Source: Pseudomonadota bacterium
GTDB taxonomy: Bacteria > Pseudomonadota > Gammaproteobacteria > Burkholderiales > Chitinibacteraceae
Assembly: GCA_026399755.1 (NCBI GenBank)
Contig: JAPLQI010000126.1
Span: 17,685 to 81,684 of the forward strand
DNA: 64,000 bases
Direction of reading: 5' to 3'
The position numbers and the translations under genes were made by a program. Below are positions 55,338-64,000 of the stretch, in pieces (positions within the stretch are counted from its first letter, which is position 1; every line of letters begins with the position of its first letter). The notes below the pieces were generated by a model. That model searched no databases. It worked only from the letters and a program-made list of their open reading frames with translations, and was not told the origin of the DNA.

Positions 55338-56425
55338 TGCAATAAGGACTCTAAAGAAAAATCATACTGCTTTACTTTGGGATTCAGCACTTTGCTATAA
55401 CGGGCAAAATTAATCTTTTGCACGCCTTCTTGGCTAAACCGATCCATAAATAAATTAGCTTTCGATGTGCTCACTAAACCCAATAAAGGCAATTGCATTT
55501 GTGCGCCCTGCTGACCACTAAAATCTTGACCATGGGCATAATCATACAGCAGCACCATACTCCATGCTCCCACCATAAAATGCCCAGCCGATAAAGCAGT
55601 TAAGCTGCCATTTTTGATCATTGAAATAGCATCATTAGAATAATTAATTGCGGAGACTAATACTTTTTTATGCGGGCCTTTTCCTTGCTCTAAGCTCGCA
55701 ATCACGCCAAAAGCCATCAAATCATTGGCACACCAAACTGCTGCAACATTAGGGTAGCGATCACGCAACACATTCATTTGCTCTGCAGCCTGCCCTCGGC
55801 CCCAATTGCCATAAACAATTTGCTTTAATTCTACACTAGGAAACTCTTTCAGAGCCCTTTGTAAACCTAACACACGCTCCTGTGATGCAGGCGTCGATCT
55901 GTCCCCTGCTATTGCTAATAATTGATAACGCCCATTTGCCGCAGGTTGTTTTGTCTGTACTAATCGGCTTAATAAGGCTTTTCCTGTCAAATAACCAGCC
56001 TGCTGATTATCAGGATATAAACTCCCTATCCAATATTTAAAATGCGTCCGAGGAGTACCAAATTGTTTTACTTGTTCAGGCGTTAAATCATTCAGAGCCA
56101 GCAAAGTAGGAATTCGAGCCTGCTCGGCAATCGCCAATAAAGGGGGCGCCATTTGCCTTTCATTAACCACAATTAAATAATCTGGTTTTGGGCCCTGATC
56201 TAGCGTTTGCTGCAGCAAAGAAGGCATGCGCAGATGATCACGTTCCGCATAAATAACCCTCAATTCCATGCCCAAATTTTTGGCAGCCGCAGCCATCGCT
56301 TGGCTAACGCTCACCCAAAATGTTTCACTTTCTTTGCCCGGATTAACAAACAGAACCGAAATAGCCCACGAAGGCGAGCTACTTAAAAGCAAGATCAAGA
56401 TACAAAGACGTCGGAGTAAATTCAT
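55334..56425 (-). CDS. Periplasmic sugar-binding-type sensor protein
   Basis: A 363-residue exported protein with a signal peptide (cleavage near SWA, residue 21) and the type 1 periplasmic-binding fold of the LacI/AraF/RbsB kind: ISVLFVNPGKESETFWVSVSQAM at the start, IAGDRSTPASQERVLGLQRAL, and NDLMAFGVIASL. No ABC transporter genes flank it. It is translationally coupled (ATGA) to the membrane GGDEF gene, so I infer that it senses a ligand and signals through that protein. Confidence 0.85.
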   Translation of the reverse strand: MNLLRRLCILILLLSSSPSWAISVLFVNPGKESETFWVSVSQAMAAAAKNLGMELRVIYAERDHLRMPSLLQQTLDQGPKPDYLIVVNERQMAPPLLAIAEQARIPTLLALNDLTPEQVKQFGTPRTHFKYWIGSLYPDNQQAGYLTGKALLSRLVQTKQPAANGRYQLLAIAGDRSTPASQERVLGLQRALKEFPSVELKQIVYGNWGRGQAAEQMNVLRDRYPNVAAVWCANDLMAFGVIASLEQGKGPHKKVLVSAINYSNDAISMIKNGSLTALSAGHFMVGAWSMVLLYDYAHGQDFSGQQGAQMQLPLLGLVSTSKANLFMDRFSQEGVQKINFARYSKVLNPKVKQYDFSLESLLQ

Positions 56426-56555
56426 ATATCACTCCCAAATAGCAAAGGAGTGGAGATTCTTATTCTGCATTGAGACAGCACCCTTAACGGCCGCGCTGAT
56501 ACGGTTTATCCACGGCAATTGTAAAGTTTACACTCTCGCCCCGCCATGCGCTAAA

Positions 56556-57140
56556 TTACATCGCTCTTCGGCGAAACCATCCGGTTAAAGATAAGCGCTC
56601 TCGCTGACTAATTAACACTTCGTGCTCAAAACGATTAGATAAAAATACGACTAGCTTGCCTCCCTCTGGCAAGATATCTAAATGACGGGTGTCGTCTAAA
56701 TATAAACGCAATTCTCCGCCATCTTGTTCCCCCCATTCTGGGTTTAGATATAAAACAATCGTCACCACTCGACTATCTTCACCCCGATGCTGATCCAAAT
56801 GACGAGCATAAAAGCTGCCCTTGGGATACGCTGCAAAATGGCATTCCAATTCATCTAAGCCTAAATACAAAGCAGCATTGAGCGATTGCTTTAATTCATT
56901 TAGCTGATTTAATGCATTGGCAGCAATCGGGTCACTTGGCTCAATCCAGCAAATATCATCGCCTCGAATTTGCTCAACAACGGCGTGCCCCGCTTTTCGG
57001 CCCACCCCAGCCGGATGGAATAATGCGCGGCGCTCTTGCATGGCCGCAGCCAGAATATTGACGTTAGCTTTATCCAAAAACTGCGGCACAATGGCAAAAC
57101 CATGCTCCACTAAATCATCCAGAATTAAATCAATGCCCAT
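56556..57140 (-). CDS. 2-oxoglutarate/Fe(II)-dependent oxygenase
   Basis: A 194-residue 2OG-Fe(II) dioxygenase. The metal triad reads ARHLDQHRGEDSRVVT (HxD) and FEHEVL (distal His), with the later Arg of RLSLTGWFRR for 2-oxoglutarate. The family contains prolyl hydroxylases and others; the substrate is unknown. It overlaps the end of the gcr gene by 11 bases on the same strand, so they are likely co-transcribed. Confidence 0.85.
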   Translation of the reverse strand: MGIDLILDDLVEHGFAIVPQFLDKANVNILAAAMQERRALFHPAGVGRKAGHAVVEQIRGDDICWIEPSDPIAANALNQLNELKQSLNAALYLGLDELECHFAAYPKGSFYARHLDQHRGEDSRVVTIVLYLNPEWGEQDGGELRLYLDDTRHLDILPEGGKLVVFLSNRFEHEVLISQRERLSLTGWFRRRAM

Positions 57141-59130
57141 TTACTTCACTCGATGCTTCTTCTTTACTAGGAATAAAAAAATCTGCTGGACGCTTAAAGA
57201 AACGACGCATCAGTTGCCCCAATAAAGGCCGAGTCTGGCCAAAAGAAAGTTTACGCGAACGTAATGCCACCCACAGCGCCAAAGCAAAACTGATCACTAA
57301 ATTGGTCATCCCAATAATCATAACGCCAAGCAAAGAGATCACAACAACATGCCAATCCATTTGGAAATTTTGTGCTGCTAAAGCAAAAGAAAAATTAGCT
57401 GATGAAAAAGTAATGTGCCGAATATCAATAGGCAAACCAAGTAATGCGCCAATCGTGCCGATTGAGCCGAGCATAATACCAAAATAAAAGTTACCGGCCA
57501 AAGCACCCAAGTTATGCTCAATATAATTCGCTATTCTTTTGGTTCTTGACTCACCAAACCATCGATTTAACCAAGGTAATGCAGCAATACGAGCAGGGAT
57601 TTCATTGTAAATCGCCTTATTATCATAATAACCAGAAATCAAGCCCGACATAAATAAGCAGACCCCAGCAATCCCTGCATGAAAAACAGCCAAGCTGGCA
57701 ATTGGGCTTAAATCTTGTAATAAATGATTAGCTTTATCCGTATTAACAAAAGCCTCGCCAATCTGCCATTGCCAAGCCATACCGATCAGCAATGCCACCG
57801 GCATGGCCAACAACACATTCCCTGCGATCGCTACAAATTGTGTTCTAAAGACTTTTACAATCAGCTCGACTAATTCACTCAAGCTATCTTTTTGCTTAGA
57901 AGAGGAATGAATTGATGCGGCAATTTTGGCCGCCGTCATTGCGGGTTGTTTGGTTGCCACAGTAAAGTGCATGATATGGATAAACATAAAACCAAGCGCA
58001 TAATTCAAACTAAAAGCAATCGCCTCTAGCAGTAAAGGCAGATGCGCTTTGGTAATCAGTATTTTAAACATGGCCATAAAGCCAACAATAATCCCAGCAC
58101 CTGCAGCGGATTTAAACATCCCCGCCCAATCGCGGCGCGTTTCGGCAATATAGTGCTCGCCTGTATGGCTAGCGTGCTCAGTCACTTGCAATGCCAGCAA
58201 TTCAGTGTTTTCTGCAAATAAATCTTTCAAACTATATTTACGATTCTCTGCCATTACAAAGGCATGCAAGGTATACAGCAGGGTCGCCGATTTCTGGGGT
58301 GATGGATCGGGATTAGCCAAAGTTAGTAATGTTTTCAGCCTATCAATATGCTGGCGTAATCGAATCAGTAAATAAGTTAGGCTCACCGATACGCCTTGCT
58401 TGGCCGCATTTTTACGCACCTTGGCAATCACTTCTTCGCATTGCGCTAGCAATACGCGAATCTGCAAATCATCTTCGCTAGGTTTACCTTCATGAATTAA
58501 ATCTTGGCGATAGCGCTCAATCCACGCGAGGGTTTCTACATTTTGCCGCACAAAGGGCGACTCAAAGCGCTCAATATCTGGGTGATTCTTAACGATTTCT
58601 GGCTCAAGCCCAATGGCAGAAACACGGCAAGATAAAACCTGAATCGCTTCTAGCATTTGCACCAAGGTGCGATTAATACTTTCTCTATCGGTTTCATCAT
58701 GGAAATGCAGTGCTAAGCCCAAATCCTGCCACACCTCATGCGGCACATTGCCAAACCAAACATAATCATCATGGCGATTAAATGCCGCACCAAATAAATC
58801 TTTTAATGAGGATAAATTAACCGTAGGCGGCAGCAGACTATGGCCAATTCGTCGCACTAGCGCATCATAAAGACTTTCATTCGAAAGAATACCCGTGTCG
58901 GTATATAAATGAACCTGCTTGGTGGTCGACAATAGATGCAATAAATGGCGGCGTAAACCGGCGCGCAGCTCAATATGCTGTTCGAGTAAATAGCATAAGG
59001 CTTGAATATTGTTCACAACTTGCGTGGTGTTTTCAGCTTTGTCTGGGCGTAATGCCGCGATCAACTGACAAAGCAGCTCGAAGGCGCGATCTACCCCCGC
59101 CACTTGCATCGATTTTAGTATTTTTTCCAT
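57130..59130 (-). CDS. gcr: Gcr-type 'site-specific recombinase' family membrane protein
   Basis: A 666-residue protein of the PF10136 family, named for the Neisseria gcr gene. The N-terminal 330 residues are hydrophilic and helical; from about 345 to 620 several transmembrane segments follow (for example AGAGIIVGFMAMFKILIT, and GNVLLAMPVALLIGMA). I see no recombinase catalytic motif of Ser or Tyr type. The name is historical and its true role is unclear; a membrane function seems more likely. Confidence 0.8.
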   Translation of the reverse strand: MEKILKSMQVAGVDRAFELLCQLIAALRPDKAENTTQVVNNIQALCYLLEQHIELRAGLRRHLLHLLSTTKQVHLYTDTGILSNESLYDALVRRIGHSLLPPTVNLSSLKDLFGAAFNRHDDYVWFGNVPHEVWQDLGLALHFHDETDRESINRTLVQMLEAIQVLSCRVSAIGLEPEIVKNHPDIERFESPFVRQNVETLAWIERYRQDLIHEGKPSEDDLQIRVLLAQCEEVIAKVRKNAAKQGVSVSLTYLLIRLRQHIDRLKTLLTLANPDPSPQKSATLLYTLHAFVMAENRKYSLKDLFAENTELLALQVTEHASHTGEHYIAETRRDWAGMFKSAAGAGIIVGFMAMFKILITKAHLPLLLEAIAFSLNYALGFMFIHIMHFTVATKQPAMTAAKIAASIHSSSKQKDSLSELVELIVKVFRTQFVAIAGNVLLAMPVALLIGMAWQWQIGEAFVNTDKANHLLQDLSPIASLAVFHAGIAGVCLFMSGLISGYYDNKAIYNEIPARIAALPWLNRWFGESRTKRIANYIEHNLGALAGNFYFGIMLGSIGTIGALLGLPIDIRHITFSSANFSFALAAQNFQMDWHVVVISLLGVMIIGMTNLVISFALALWVALRSRKLSFGQTRPLLGQLMRRFFKRPADFFIPSKEEASSEVNGH

Positions 59131-59493
59131 TCGCTACTCTTTGTTAAATCTTATATAAAACGCTTAAAGCGCCACGCACTTCCACCTAGCATCTAGCTGC
59201 AGCCGCCGTAGCGACAAGTTCTTTGTAAGTAAGCACCCACAGACATTCAATAGGTTGTTTATGTACCTACATGCACGAATACGATGTGGATTGGACGGGA
59301 ATCGAGCCCTGTTGGCAAGCCGCCTTTTTCCCCTTTTTGTATTTATAGTGACCATGCATGCACTTAGCTTAACTGTAGTACTGAAAAATCATGGCTTATT
59401 TGTCAGCAAAAACAGACCTTTCCCAAGCATTAAATCGTTTTAAGCTTGCACTTATGTACAATCTGTCAGAAATGACTAATTGGGAAGCAAGCA
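59131..59493. other. Divergent gap between gcr and the DUF2298 gene
   Basis: A 363-base gap between divergent genes, with short non-credible frames only. It probably holds promoters on both strands. A tacaat-like -10 lies near 59457, but with no good -35. Confidence 0.5.
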
Positions 59494-61449
59494 ATGCATT
59501 TGATTTACTTAATGCTAACGGCGGCTATTTTACTTGTGAACTTAGCCGCTATTGGCCGCCTCTTTAGTAACTACTTTGCAGATGCACAGCTTGCAAGAGC
59601 GGCCGGAACGCTAGCTCTACTAACTTGCTTATTCTTTATTGAGCATTTCATCGGCCTTGGCCGATTAAGCTGGGTTTGGCCACTAAGCACCCTCATCAGC
59701 TTACCCATATTATTTAGTCATTGGAAATCAGGCAGCTGGCGAGCTGAGCTGCCATTCTGGCTGCCCTTTGCCTATGTATTTGCTTGGCGCTTTGTTTTCC
59801 CCGATATTGATGGCCAATCAGAGCATCTCACTGATTTGGCCTTTGTATCTAACTACCTCAGCGGCACCCAGCTTCCCCCTGTTGATGTTTGGCTGCCCGC
59901 ATACCGCTTCGATATTTATTACGGTTTCTTACATTACTCCACCGCCTTGATGGGGCGTGTGCTGGCACTCGATGCAGGACGAGCCATGAACTTTGGCTTT
60001 TGCCTGACGATCGCATTTACCATCAGCTTGGCATGGAGCGTGACCAGCCATTTTTTTACTTCTCGCTGGAAAAAAGGCCTCGTCATCGCCGCACTCTTAG
60101 TCGGCGGTACGGGTGTTGCCCCGCTGCTACCTGTGCTCTATGGCGCCGCCAACAACGATCAAGCTGCGATTAGCCAGCTCTGGGCCAATACGCGCTTTGC
60201 AGGGCTTTACGATCAGCAGATCAATACGACGGCAGGGCAAGCGCTTTTCCCAAAAATTGAAGGTGCCGCGCCACGCGAATTACCGCTAGAAACCATATCG
60301 TATTACATCTACCTCGGTGATTTACATCCACCATTAGCCGGCTTTGCGCTGCTCTTTTTTGCGCTGGCGCTGATGATCCGCCTAGAAAGCGAAGACAAAG
60401 CCAAGCCACTAGCCTTTGCCTTAGCCGCGAGTGTGCCGCTGCTGCTGGCAGTGAATGCTTGGAATCTGCCCTTGCAAGGCTTATTGGTCTTGGGCTGGTG
60501 CATCTATCGCCGAGCAGGCCAGCAAAGTTGCTATCTAAAATACTTGCTCACAGGTGCAATCTGCACCATCGCTTTGCTCTACCCGTTTATTAATAGCTAT
60601 GCGCCTAATGCCTTATCAACAGGCTTTGCCTTCGTTACGGCAGAAGACCATACGCCACTGCGCCAAGGTTTAGCCGTTTGGTGGCCAGTCTTATTACTCG
60701 CCGCTTTGGCACTCAGCCAAGGACCTAAAAACCGACTGGCATTTTGGAGCGGTGCAGGCGTTTTGCTGCTGCTGGGACTGATGGAATTCGTGTATATCGA
60801 CGATCCACTTTCAGGTACTTATAACCGCTTTAACTCCACCTTAAAATGGTGGTCTTGGCTTTATCCTGCGGCGCTATTACTGCTGGGCTCGATTGCACTC
60901 AGCAGCCCTAAGCGTTGGCAACAATATCTAGCCGCCGTGCCTCTGATCGCTGTCTGTGCCTATGCCCTGCCTCAGGCTCAATACTGGCGCTATCACCCTA
61001 AAACTAGTGCAGGGCAATTTGCTGGCGATGGCTGGTTAAAAAATGATTATGTTCATCGGGCGATTTTGAATCATCTACGCTCGGCAGCAAAAGGCAGCGT
61101 TTTAGAGGGCTTAGACGGTGGCTCCTACACGCCTGCCAGTGCCTTTGCCCTGCATAGCGGCCAAGTATCTGCTCTAGGCTGGCCAGATCATGAGAGCTTA
61201 TGGCGCAATCAAGCACCTTTTATTCAGGCAGAAGCGGGTAAAATTCGCGCCTTCTATCACGTGTCCTTACCCAATTCTGGTGTTTGGCTCAAAAGCCAAA
61301 ATATTCGCTACATCGTCTGGAGCCGCTTCGATCAAGCACGAGGGCCAGAAGCCTTTGCAGCACTGCGGGCGCAATTAGAGCCACACTATGCTTGGCGAAC
61401 ACTGGTCATAGAAAACGCGGTGGAATTTGGCGTTTGGGGGCGACGCTAG
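59494..61449 (+). CDS. DUF2298-like polytopic membrane protein
   Basis: A 651-residue membrane protein with 12 or more hydrophobic segments and a C-terminal soluble tail. The stretch LAFVSNYLSGTQLPPVDVWLPAYRFDIYYGFLHYSTALMGR matches the loop of DUF2298/YYY proteins with PP and YYxxxHY residues, related to GT-C glycosyltransferases. It may move sugars from a polyprenyl carrier. No substrate is known. It is a single gene. Confidence 0.72.
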   Translation: MHLIYLMLTAAILLVNLAAIGRLFSNYFADAQLARAAGTLALLTCLFFIEHFIGLGRLSWVWPLSTLISLPILFSHWKSGSWRAELPFWLPFAYVFAWRFVFPDIDGQSEHLTDLAFVSNYLSGTQLPPVDVWLPAYRFDIYYGFLHYSTALMGRVLALDAGRAMNFGFCLTIAFTISLAWSVTSHFFTSRWKKGLVIAALLVGGTGVAPLLPVLYGAANNDQAAISQLWANTRFAGLYDQQINTTAGQALFPKIEGAAPRELPLETISYYIYLGDLHPPLAGFALLFFALALMIRLESEDKAKPLAFALAASVPLLLAVNAWNLPLQGLLVLGWCIYRRAGQQSCYLKYLLTGAICTIALLYPFINSYAPNALSTGFAFVTAEDHTPLRQGLAVWWPVLLLAALALSQGPKNRLAFWSGAGVLLLLGLMEFVYIDDPLSGTYNRFNSTLKWWSWLYPAALLLLGSIALSSPKRWQQYLAAVPLIAVCAYALPQAQYWRYHPKTSAGQFAGDGWLKNDYVHRAILNHLRSAAKGSVLEGLDGGSYTPASAFALHSGQVSALGWPDHESLWRNQAPFIQAEAGKIRAFYHVSLPNSGVWLKSQNIRYIVWSRFDQARGPEAFAALRAQLEPHYAWRTLVIENAVEFGVWGRR

Positions 61450-61508
61450 TTGCTTTGCCCAACGCTTGGATGAGAGCGGCCATGCACTGCTCTCATCCGT
61501 ACTAAAAC

Positions 61509-61748
61509 CTACCTAAGCCAAGGCGCAACCTTGCCGCCTTGCCGCCATTGCTCCTCTAAGCGCGCCCAGATTTTCTCTTTTTGCTCATCACTCATCATCA
61601 CCCAAGTTGAAACCTCGACTACATCGCGGCCACATCCTCGGCAAATATCATCGCCTAAAGCGGTCGAACAAACGGCGATACACGGTGAATCAGGACGCTC
61701 TTTATTCAAAATCTTATTTCCTACTAGGCTGTGGTGGAAAGTATTCAC
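61509..61748 (-). CDS. DUF1289 family protein
   Basis: A 79-residue protein with the DUF1289 pattern: SPCIAVCSTALGDDICRGCGRDVVEVSTWVMMSDEQKEKIWARL, with four Cys that may bind a metal. The function is unknown. It lies alone, convergent with the DUF2298 gene and divergent from the phosphoesterase gene. Confidence 0.85.
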   Translation of the reverse strand: MNTFHHSLVGNKILNKERPDSPCIAVCSTALGDDICRGCGRDVVEVSTWVMMSDEQKEKIWARLEEQWRQGGKVAPWLR

Positions 61749-61796
61749 TAATTCTATCTAAACGTCGATATCACTGATCTGTCACAAACAAGCGGC

Positions 61797-62648
61797 ATGA
61801 TTCACGCATCACCTCCTAGAGCCACCAGTATGTCGGAGAGCACCCTCAAGTTTCGTAGTATTTGGATCTCTGACCTGCATCTCGGTACATCAGGCTGCCA
61901 GACCGCTTATTTACTCGATTTTCTCAAGCATTGCGATGCCGATCATCTTTATTTAGTCGGCGACATTATCGATGGCTGGGCCCTAAAACGCTCTTGGTTT
62001 TGGCAACAAAGCCACAATGATGTCATCCAAAAAATACTCAGAAAGGCCCGCAAAGGAACCAAGGTAACGTATATCCCCGGTAATCATGATGAAGGCGCAC
62101 GGCAGTTTTTAGGGCTGATGTTTGGTGACATCATCATCGAAGATGAAGTCATTCATACCATGGCCAATGGTAAACGCTTTCTGGTGCTGCATGGCGATCG
62201 CTTCGATGGCGTTGTGCAATGCGCAAAATGGTTGGCAATTGTGGGAGACCGCCTCTATACCATTACATTGAAACTCAACCATTGGTTTAACCGAGCCCGC
62301 GCACGGATGGGTTTGGGTTATTGGTCGCTGTCGCAGTTTTTGAAACACAAAGTAAAGTCGGCAGTGAGTTTTGTATCTAATTTTGAAACCGCAGTCGCTG
62401 CTGAAGCCAAATTACTCGGCCTAGATGGCGTGATCTGTGGCCACATCCACAAAGCAGAAATGCGTGAAATCGATGGCGTACTCTACTGTAACGATGGTGA
62501 TTGGGTAGAAAGCCTAACAGCCCTCGTCGAATTACAAAGTGGTGAACTCCGTATTCTTACATGGCAAAAATTCTTTCATGAGCAGCAAGCAGAACTAATC
62601 AACCTGTACGCCCCTAACTCTCCCCTTTTCGAAGGAATGACCGCATGA
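61797..62648 (+). CDS. LpxH-like metallophosphoesterase
   Basis: A 283-residue metallophosphoesterase. The five motifs are SDLHLG, GDIID, GNHD, LHGDRFD and GHIHKAE, in order. It is of the UDP-2,3-diacylglucosamine diphosphatase (LpxH) superfamily, but also similar to a YbbF-type group that lies next to glycosyltransferases. It overlaps the GT4 gene by ATGA, so its product probably works with that enzyme on a glycolipid. The start may be 61830 instead; no good ribosome site is seen for either. Confidence 0.85.
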   Translation: MIHASPPRATSMSESTLKFRSIWISDLHLGTSGCQTAYLLDFLKHCDADHLYLVGDIIDGWALKRSWFWQQSHNDVIQKILRKARKGTKVTYIPGNHDEGARQFLGLMFGDIIIEDEVIHTMANGKRFLVLHGDRFDGVVQCAKWLAIVGDRLYTITLKLNHWFNRARARMGLGYWSLSQFLKHKVKSAVSFVSNFETAVAAEAKLLGLDGVICGHIHKAEMREIDGVLYCNDGDWVESLTALVELQSGELRILTWQKFFHEQQAELINLYAPNSPLFEGMTA

Positions 62649-63691
62649 ATATTCTGATTGTGACTGATGCATGGGAACCTCAAGTAAACGGCGTGGTTCG
62701 CACCCTCAAGCAAACGCGCCAAGAACTAGAACATCTTGGTCACATCGTTGACGTGCTCTCGCCCCTCGCATTCAAAACCATTCCCTGCCCAACATACCCC
62801 GAAATTCAACTATCCCTATTTCCCGGCAGAAAAATTGCACAACGCATCAAAGCATTTAATCCAGATGCCATCCATATCGCGACCGAAGGGCCATTAGGCC
62901 TGTCTGCTCGCCGCTATTGCATCCGTAACAAACTCCCCTTCACCACTGCCTACCATTCACGTTTCCCAGAATATGTACAGCTACGCATTGGCATCCCTCT
63001 TTCATGGACTTACGCTTGGCTGGCGCGCTTTCATAATGCAGCAGAAGCCGTCATGGCCCCCACTCATGTGGTAGTGAAAGACTTAGAGGCGCGTGGCTTT
63101 AAAAAGGTAGTAATGTGGTCGCGCGGAGTCGATCTAAAAATATTCAGCCCAGGCGACAGAGATCGTCTGCAAACCCGCCACCCTATTTTTGTTTATGTAG
63201 GCCGTGTTGCCGTAGAAAAAAACATTGAAGCATTTTTAGAGCTAGATTTACCAGGCTCAAAATGGGTCTGCGGAGATGGACCTGCAGCGACTCAACTTCG
63301 CGCCAAATATCCAAACATCAACTGGCTAGGAGTTCTCAGCCAAGAAGAGCTAGCCAAAGTTTACAACGCCGCCGACTCTTTTGTTTTTCCTTCAAAAACA
63401 GACACTTTCGGCTTAGTGCTGCTCGAAGCGATGGCCTGCGGCTGCCCCGTTGCAGCTTATCCAGTCACAGGTCCGATTGATGTGATAGGTACAGATGGCC
63501 CAGGCGCACTCAATGTTGATTTACAAAAAGCCTGCTTAGATTCATTAAAACTAAGCCGTGAAGAAGTACGTAAACATGCAGAAAAATTCTCATGGGCAGC
63601 AGCCAGCCAACAATTCCTAGCTCACCTACACCCATTTACCCCCACAGCCCAAAACGAACTAGCACTTAGCCTTGCAAACACGGGTGAATAA
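62645..63691 (+). CDS. GT4-family glycosyltransferase
   Basis: A 348-residue glycosyltransferase with a GT-B fold. It begins MNILIVTDAWEPQVNGVVRT; the C-terminal donor-binding half has YVGRVAVEKNIEAFLEL and SKTDTFGLVLLEAMACGCPV, an EX7E-type motif with Asp at the first acidic position. It is coupled to the phosphoesterase. It may add a sugar to a diacylglycerol or lipid A type acceptor; this is inferred from similar pairs. Confidence 0.88.
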   Translation: MNILIVTDAWEPQVNGVVRTLKQTRQELEHLGHIVDVLSPLAFKTIPCPTYPEIQLSLFPGRKIAQRIKAFNPDAIHIATEGPLGLSARRYCIRNKLPFTTAYHSRFPEYVQLRIGIPLSWTYAWLARFHNAAEAVMAPTHVVVKDLEARGFKKVVMWSRGVDLKIFSPGDRDRLQTRHPIFVYVGRVAVEKNIEAFLELDLPGSKWVCGDGPAATQLRAKYPNINWLGVLSQEELAKVYNAADSFVFPSKTDTFGLVLLEAMACGCPVAAYPVTGPIDVIGTDGPGALNVDLQKACLDSLKLSREEVRKHAEKFSWAAASQQFLAHLHPFTPTAQNELALSLANTGE

Positions 63692-63708
63692 AACATAAAA
63701 GGTATGAC

Positions 63709-63822
63709 TTAGGTTGTGTAGCTTGGGTTAGCAGTCTGCGTGCGAGCTTGATCTCGCGTAGGTTGGGTTAGCGGCTCTGCGTGCGAGGTTTCCCTCGCCC
63801 AGCGATAATCGCGTAACCCAAC
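63709..63822. repeat. Inverted repeat with gtaggttgggttagcg units
   Basis: Two direct copies of tagcttgggttagcag / taggttgggttagcgg (63719 and 63758) and an inverted cgcgtaacccaac. It lies between the GT4 gene and the rRNA operon end. Of the type seen in many genomes; no gene. Confidence 0.5.
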
Positions 63823-63869
63823 ACGCAAACCATAGGTGGTTCTTGTAACCACTTTCTTTCGCCCAAAGC

Positions 63870-63902
63870 AAAACCCCCGCCTCTTTCGAGTACGGGGGTT
63901 CT
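63870..63902 (-). terminator. rRNA operon terminator
   Basis: aacccccg (63872-63879), loop, cgggggtt (63893-63900). In minus-strand RNA it is a strong stem after 5S, followed by a T-rich tail. It ends the rRNA operon entering from the right. Confidence 0.7.
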
Positions 63903-63941
63903 GTTTACATCACGTGCGAATCTTTGATTCGCTCAGTAAGG

Positions 63942-64000
63942 GTGTCTGGCAATGACCTACTTTCACACAGGTAATCTGCACTATCATCGGCGCTAAGGTG
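63942..64000 (-). rRNA. rrf: 5S rRNA, 3' end (partial)
   Basis: The reverse complement ends in gaaagtaggtcattgccaga, with ctta-gcgccgatgatagtgc and acctgtgtgaaagtagg as in 5S rRNA helix V. Only about 59 bases lie in the window; the gene and its rRNA operon extend past the end. Confidence 0.95.

Overview
The window reads as a chromosomal segment of a Gram-negative betaproteobacterium, most likely order Neisseriales (Chromobacteriaceae type). This is inferred from gene content: a complete rsx/rnf operon followed by nth, an lpoA-yraN-diaA-dolP block divergent from rsmI, Maf next to an RsmI-like paralogue, a Gcr-type 'recombinase', many chemotaxis and c-di-GMP proteins, and abundant intergenic palindromes. 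No species call is possible from sequence reading alone. No plasmid, prophage structural or CRISPR genes were seen.

Layout. 1-5.7 kb: end of maf, an RsmI-like methyltransferase, a DnaQ/GIY-YIG nuclease fusion, an RlmK-like methyltransferase, coaD and pyk. 5.7-9.8 kb: repeat-rich DNA around rep and msrC, which lie between two long, diverged inverted repeats. 9.8-12 kb: an ABC exporter pair with a 30-codon remnant between its genes. 12-20.6 kb (minus strand): rsxA-B-C-[ParB-like]-D-G-E, a small membrane protein, a DUF2164 gene and nth; almost every junction holds an inverted repeat. 20.7-22.8 kb: pyrD and folD. 23.0-23.45 kb: tRNA-Pro, tRNA-Arg and tRNA-His behind one strong promoter.

23.4-29.1 kb is an integrated element inserted in tRNA-His and bounded by a 55-bp direct repeat. 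It carries a tyrosine integrase, an AlpA-like regulator, a second small DNA-binding protein, an inovirus-Gp2/YagK-like putative replication protein, and secreted or lipoprotein cargo. It has no capsid, morphogenesis or conjugation genes. It is the best candidate here for an under-described system.

29-64 kb: a TIGR03790 protein, sbcB, a chemoreceptor, nadE, an AI-2E-type permease, an EAL-CBS-GGDEF protein, a REC-GGDEF-like protein, rpsT, murJ, an aminotransferase, the dolP-diaA-yraN-lpoA / rsmI block, tRNA-Leu, LysR-lrgAB, an EAL protein, endonuclease I, metF, a periplasmic binding protein coupled to a membrane GGDEF protein, a 2OG-Fe(II) oxygenase, gcr, a DUF2298 membrane protein, DUF1289, an LpxH-like phosphoesterase with a GT4 glycosyltransferase, and the 3' end of a 5S rRNA gene on the minus strand.

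Two themes connect the genes. First, five proteins for signal reception or c-di-GMP turnover, plus a periplasmic sensor, lie within about 24 kb, several with altered catalytic motifs. Second, families of inverted repeats (here called A/B, C and D) sit at gene ends, often within a few bases of a stop codon; they probably shape operon mRNA ends and can even supply stop codons.
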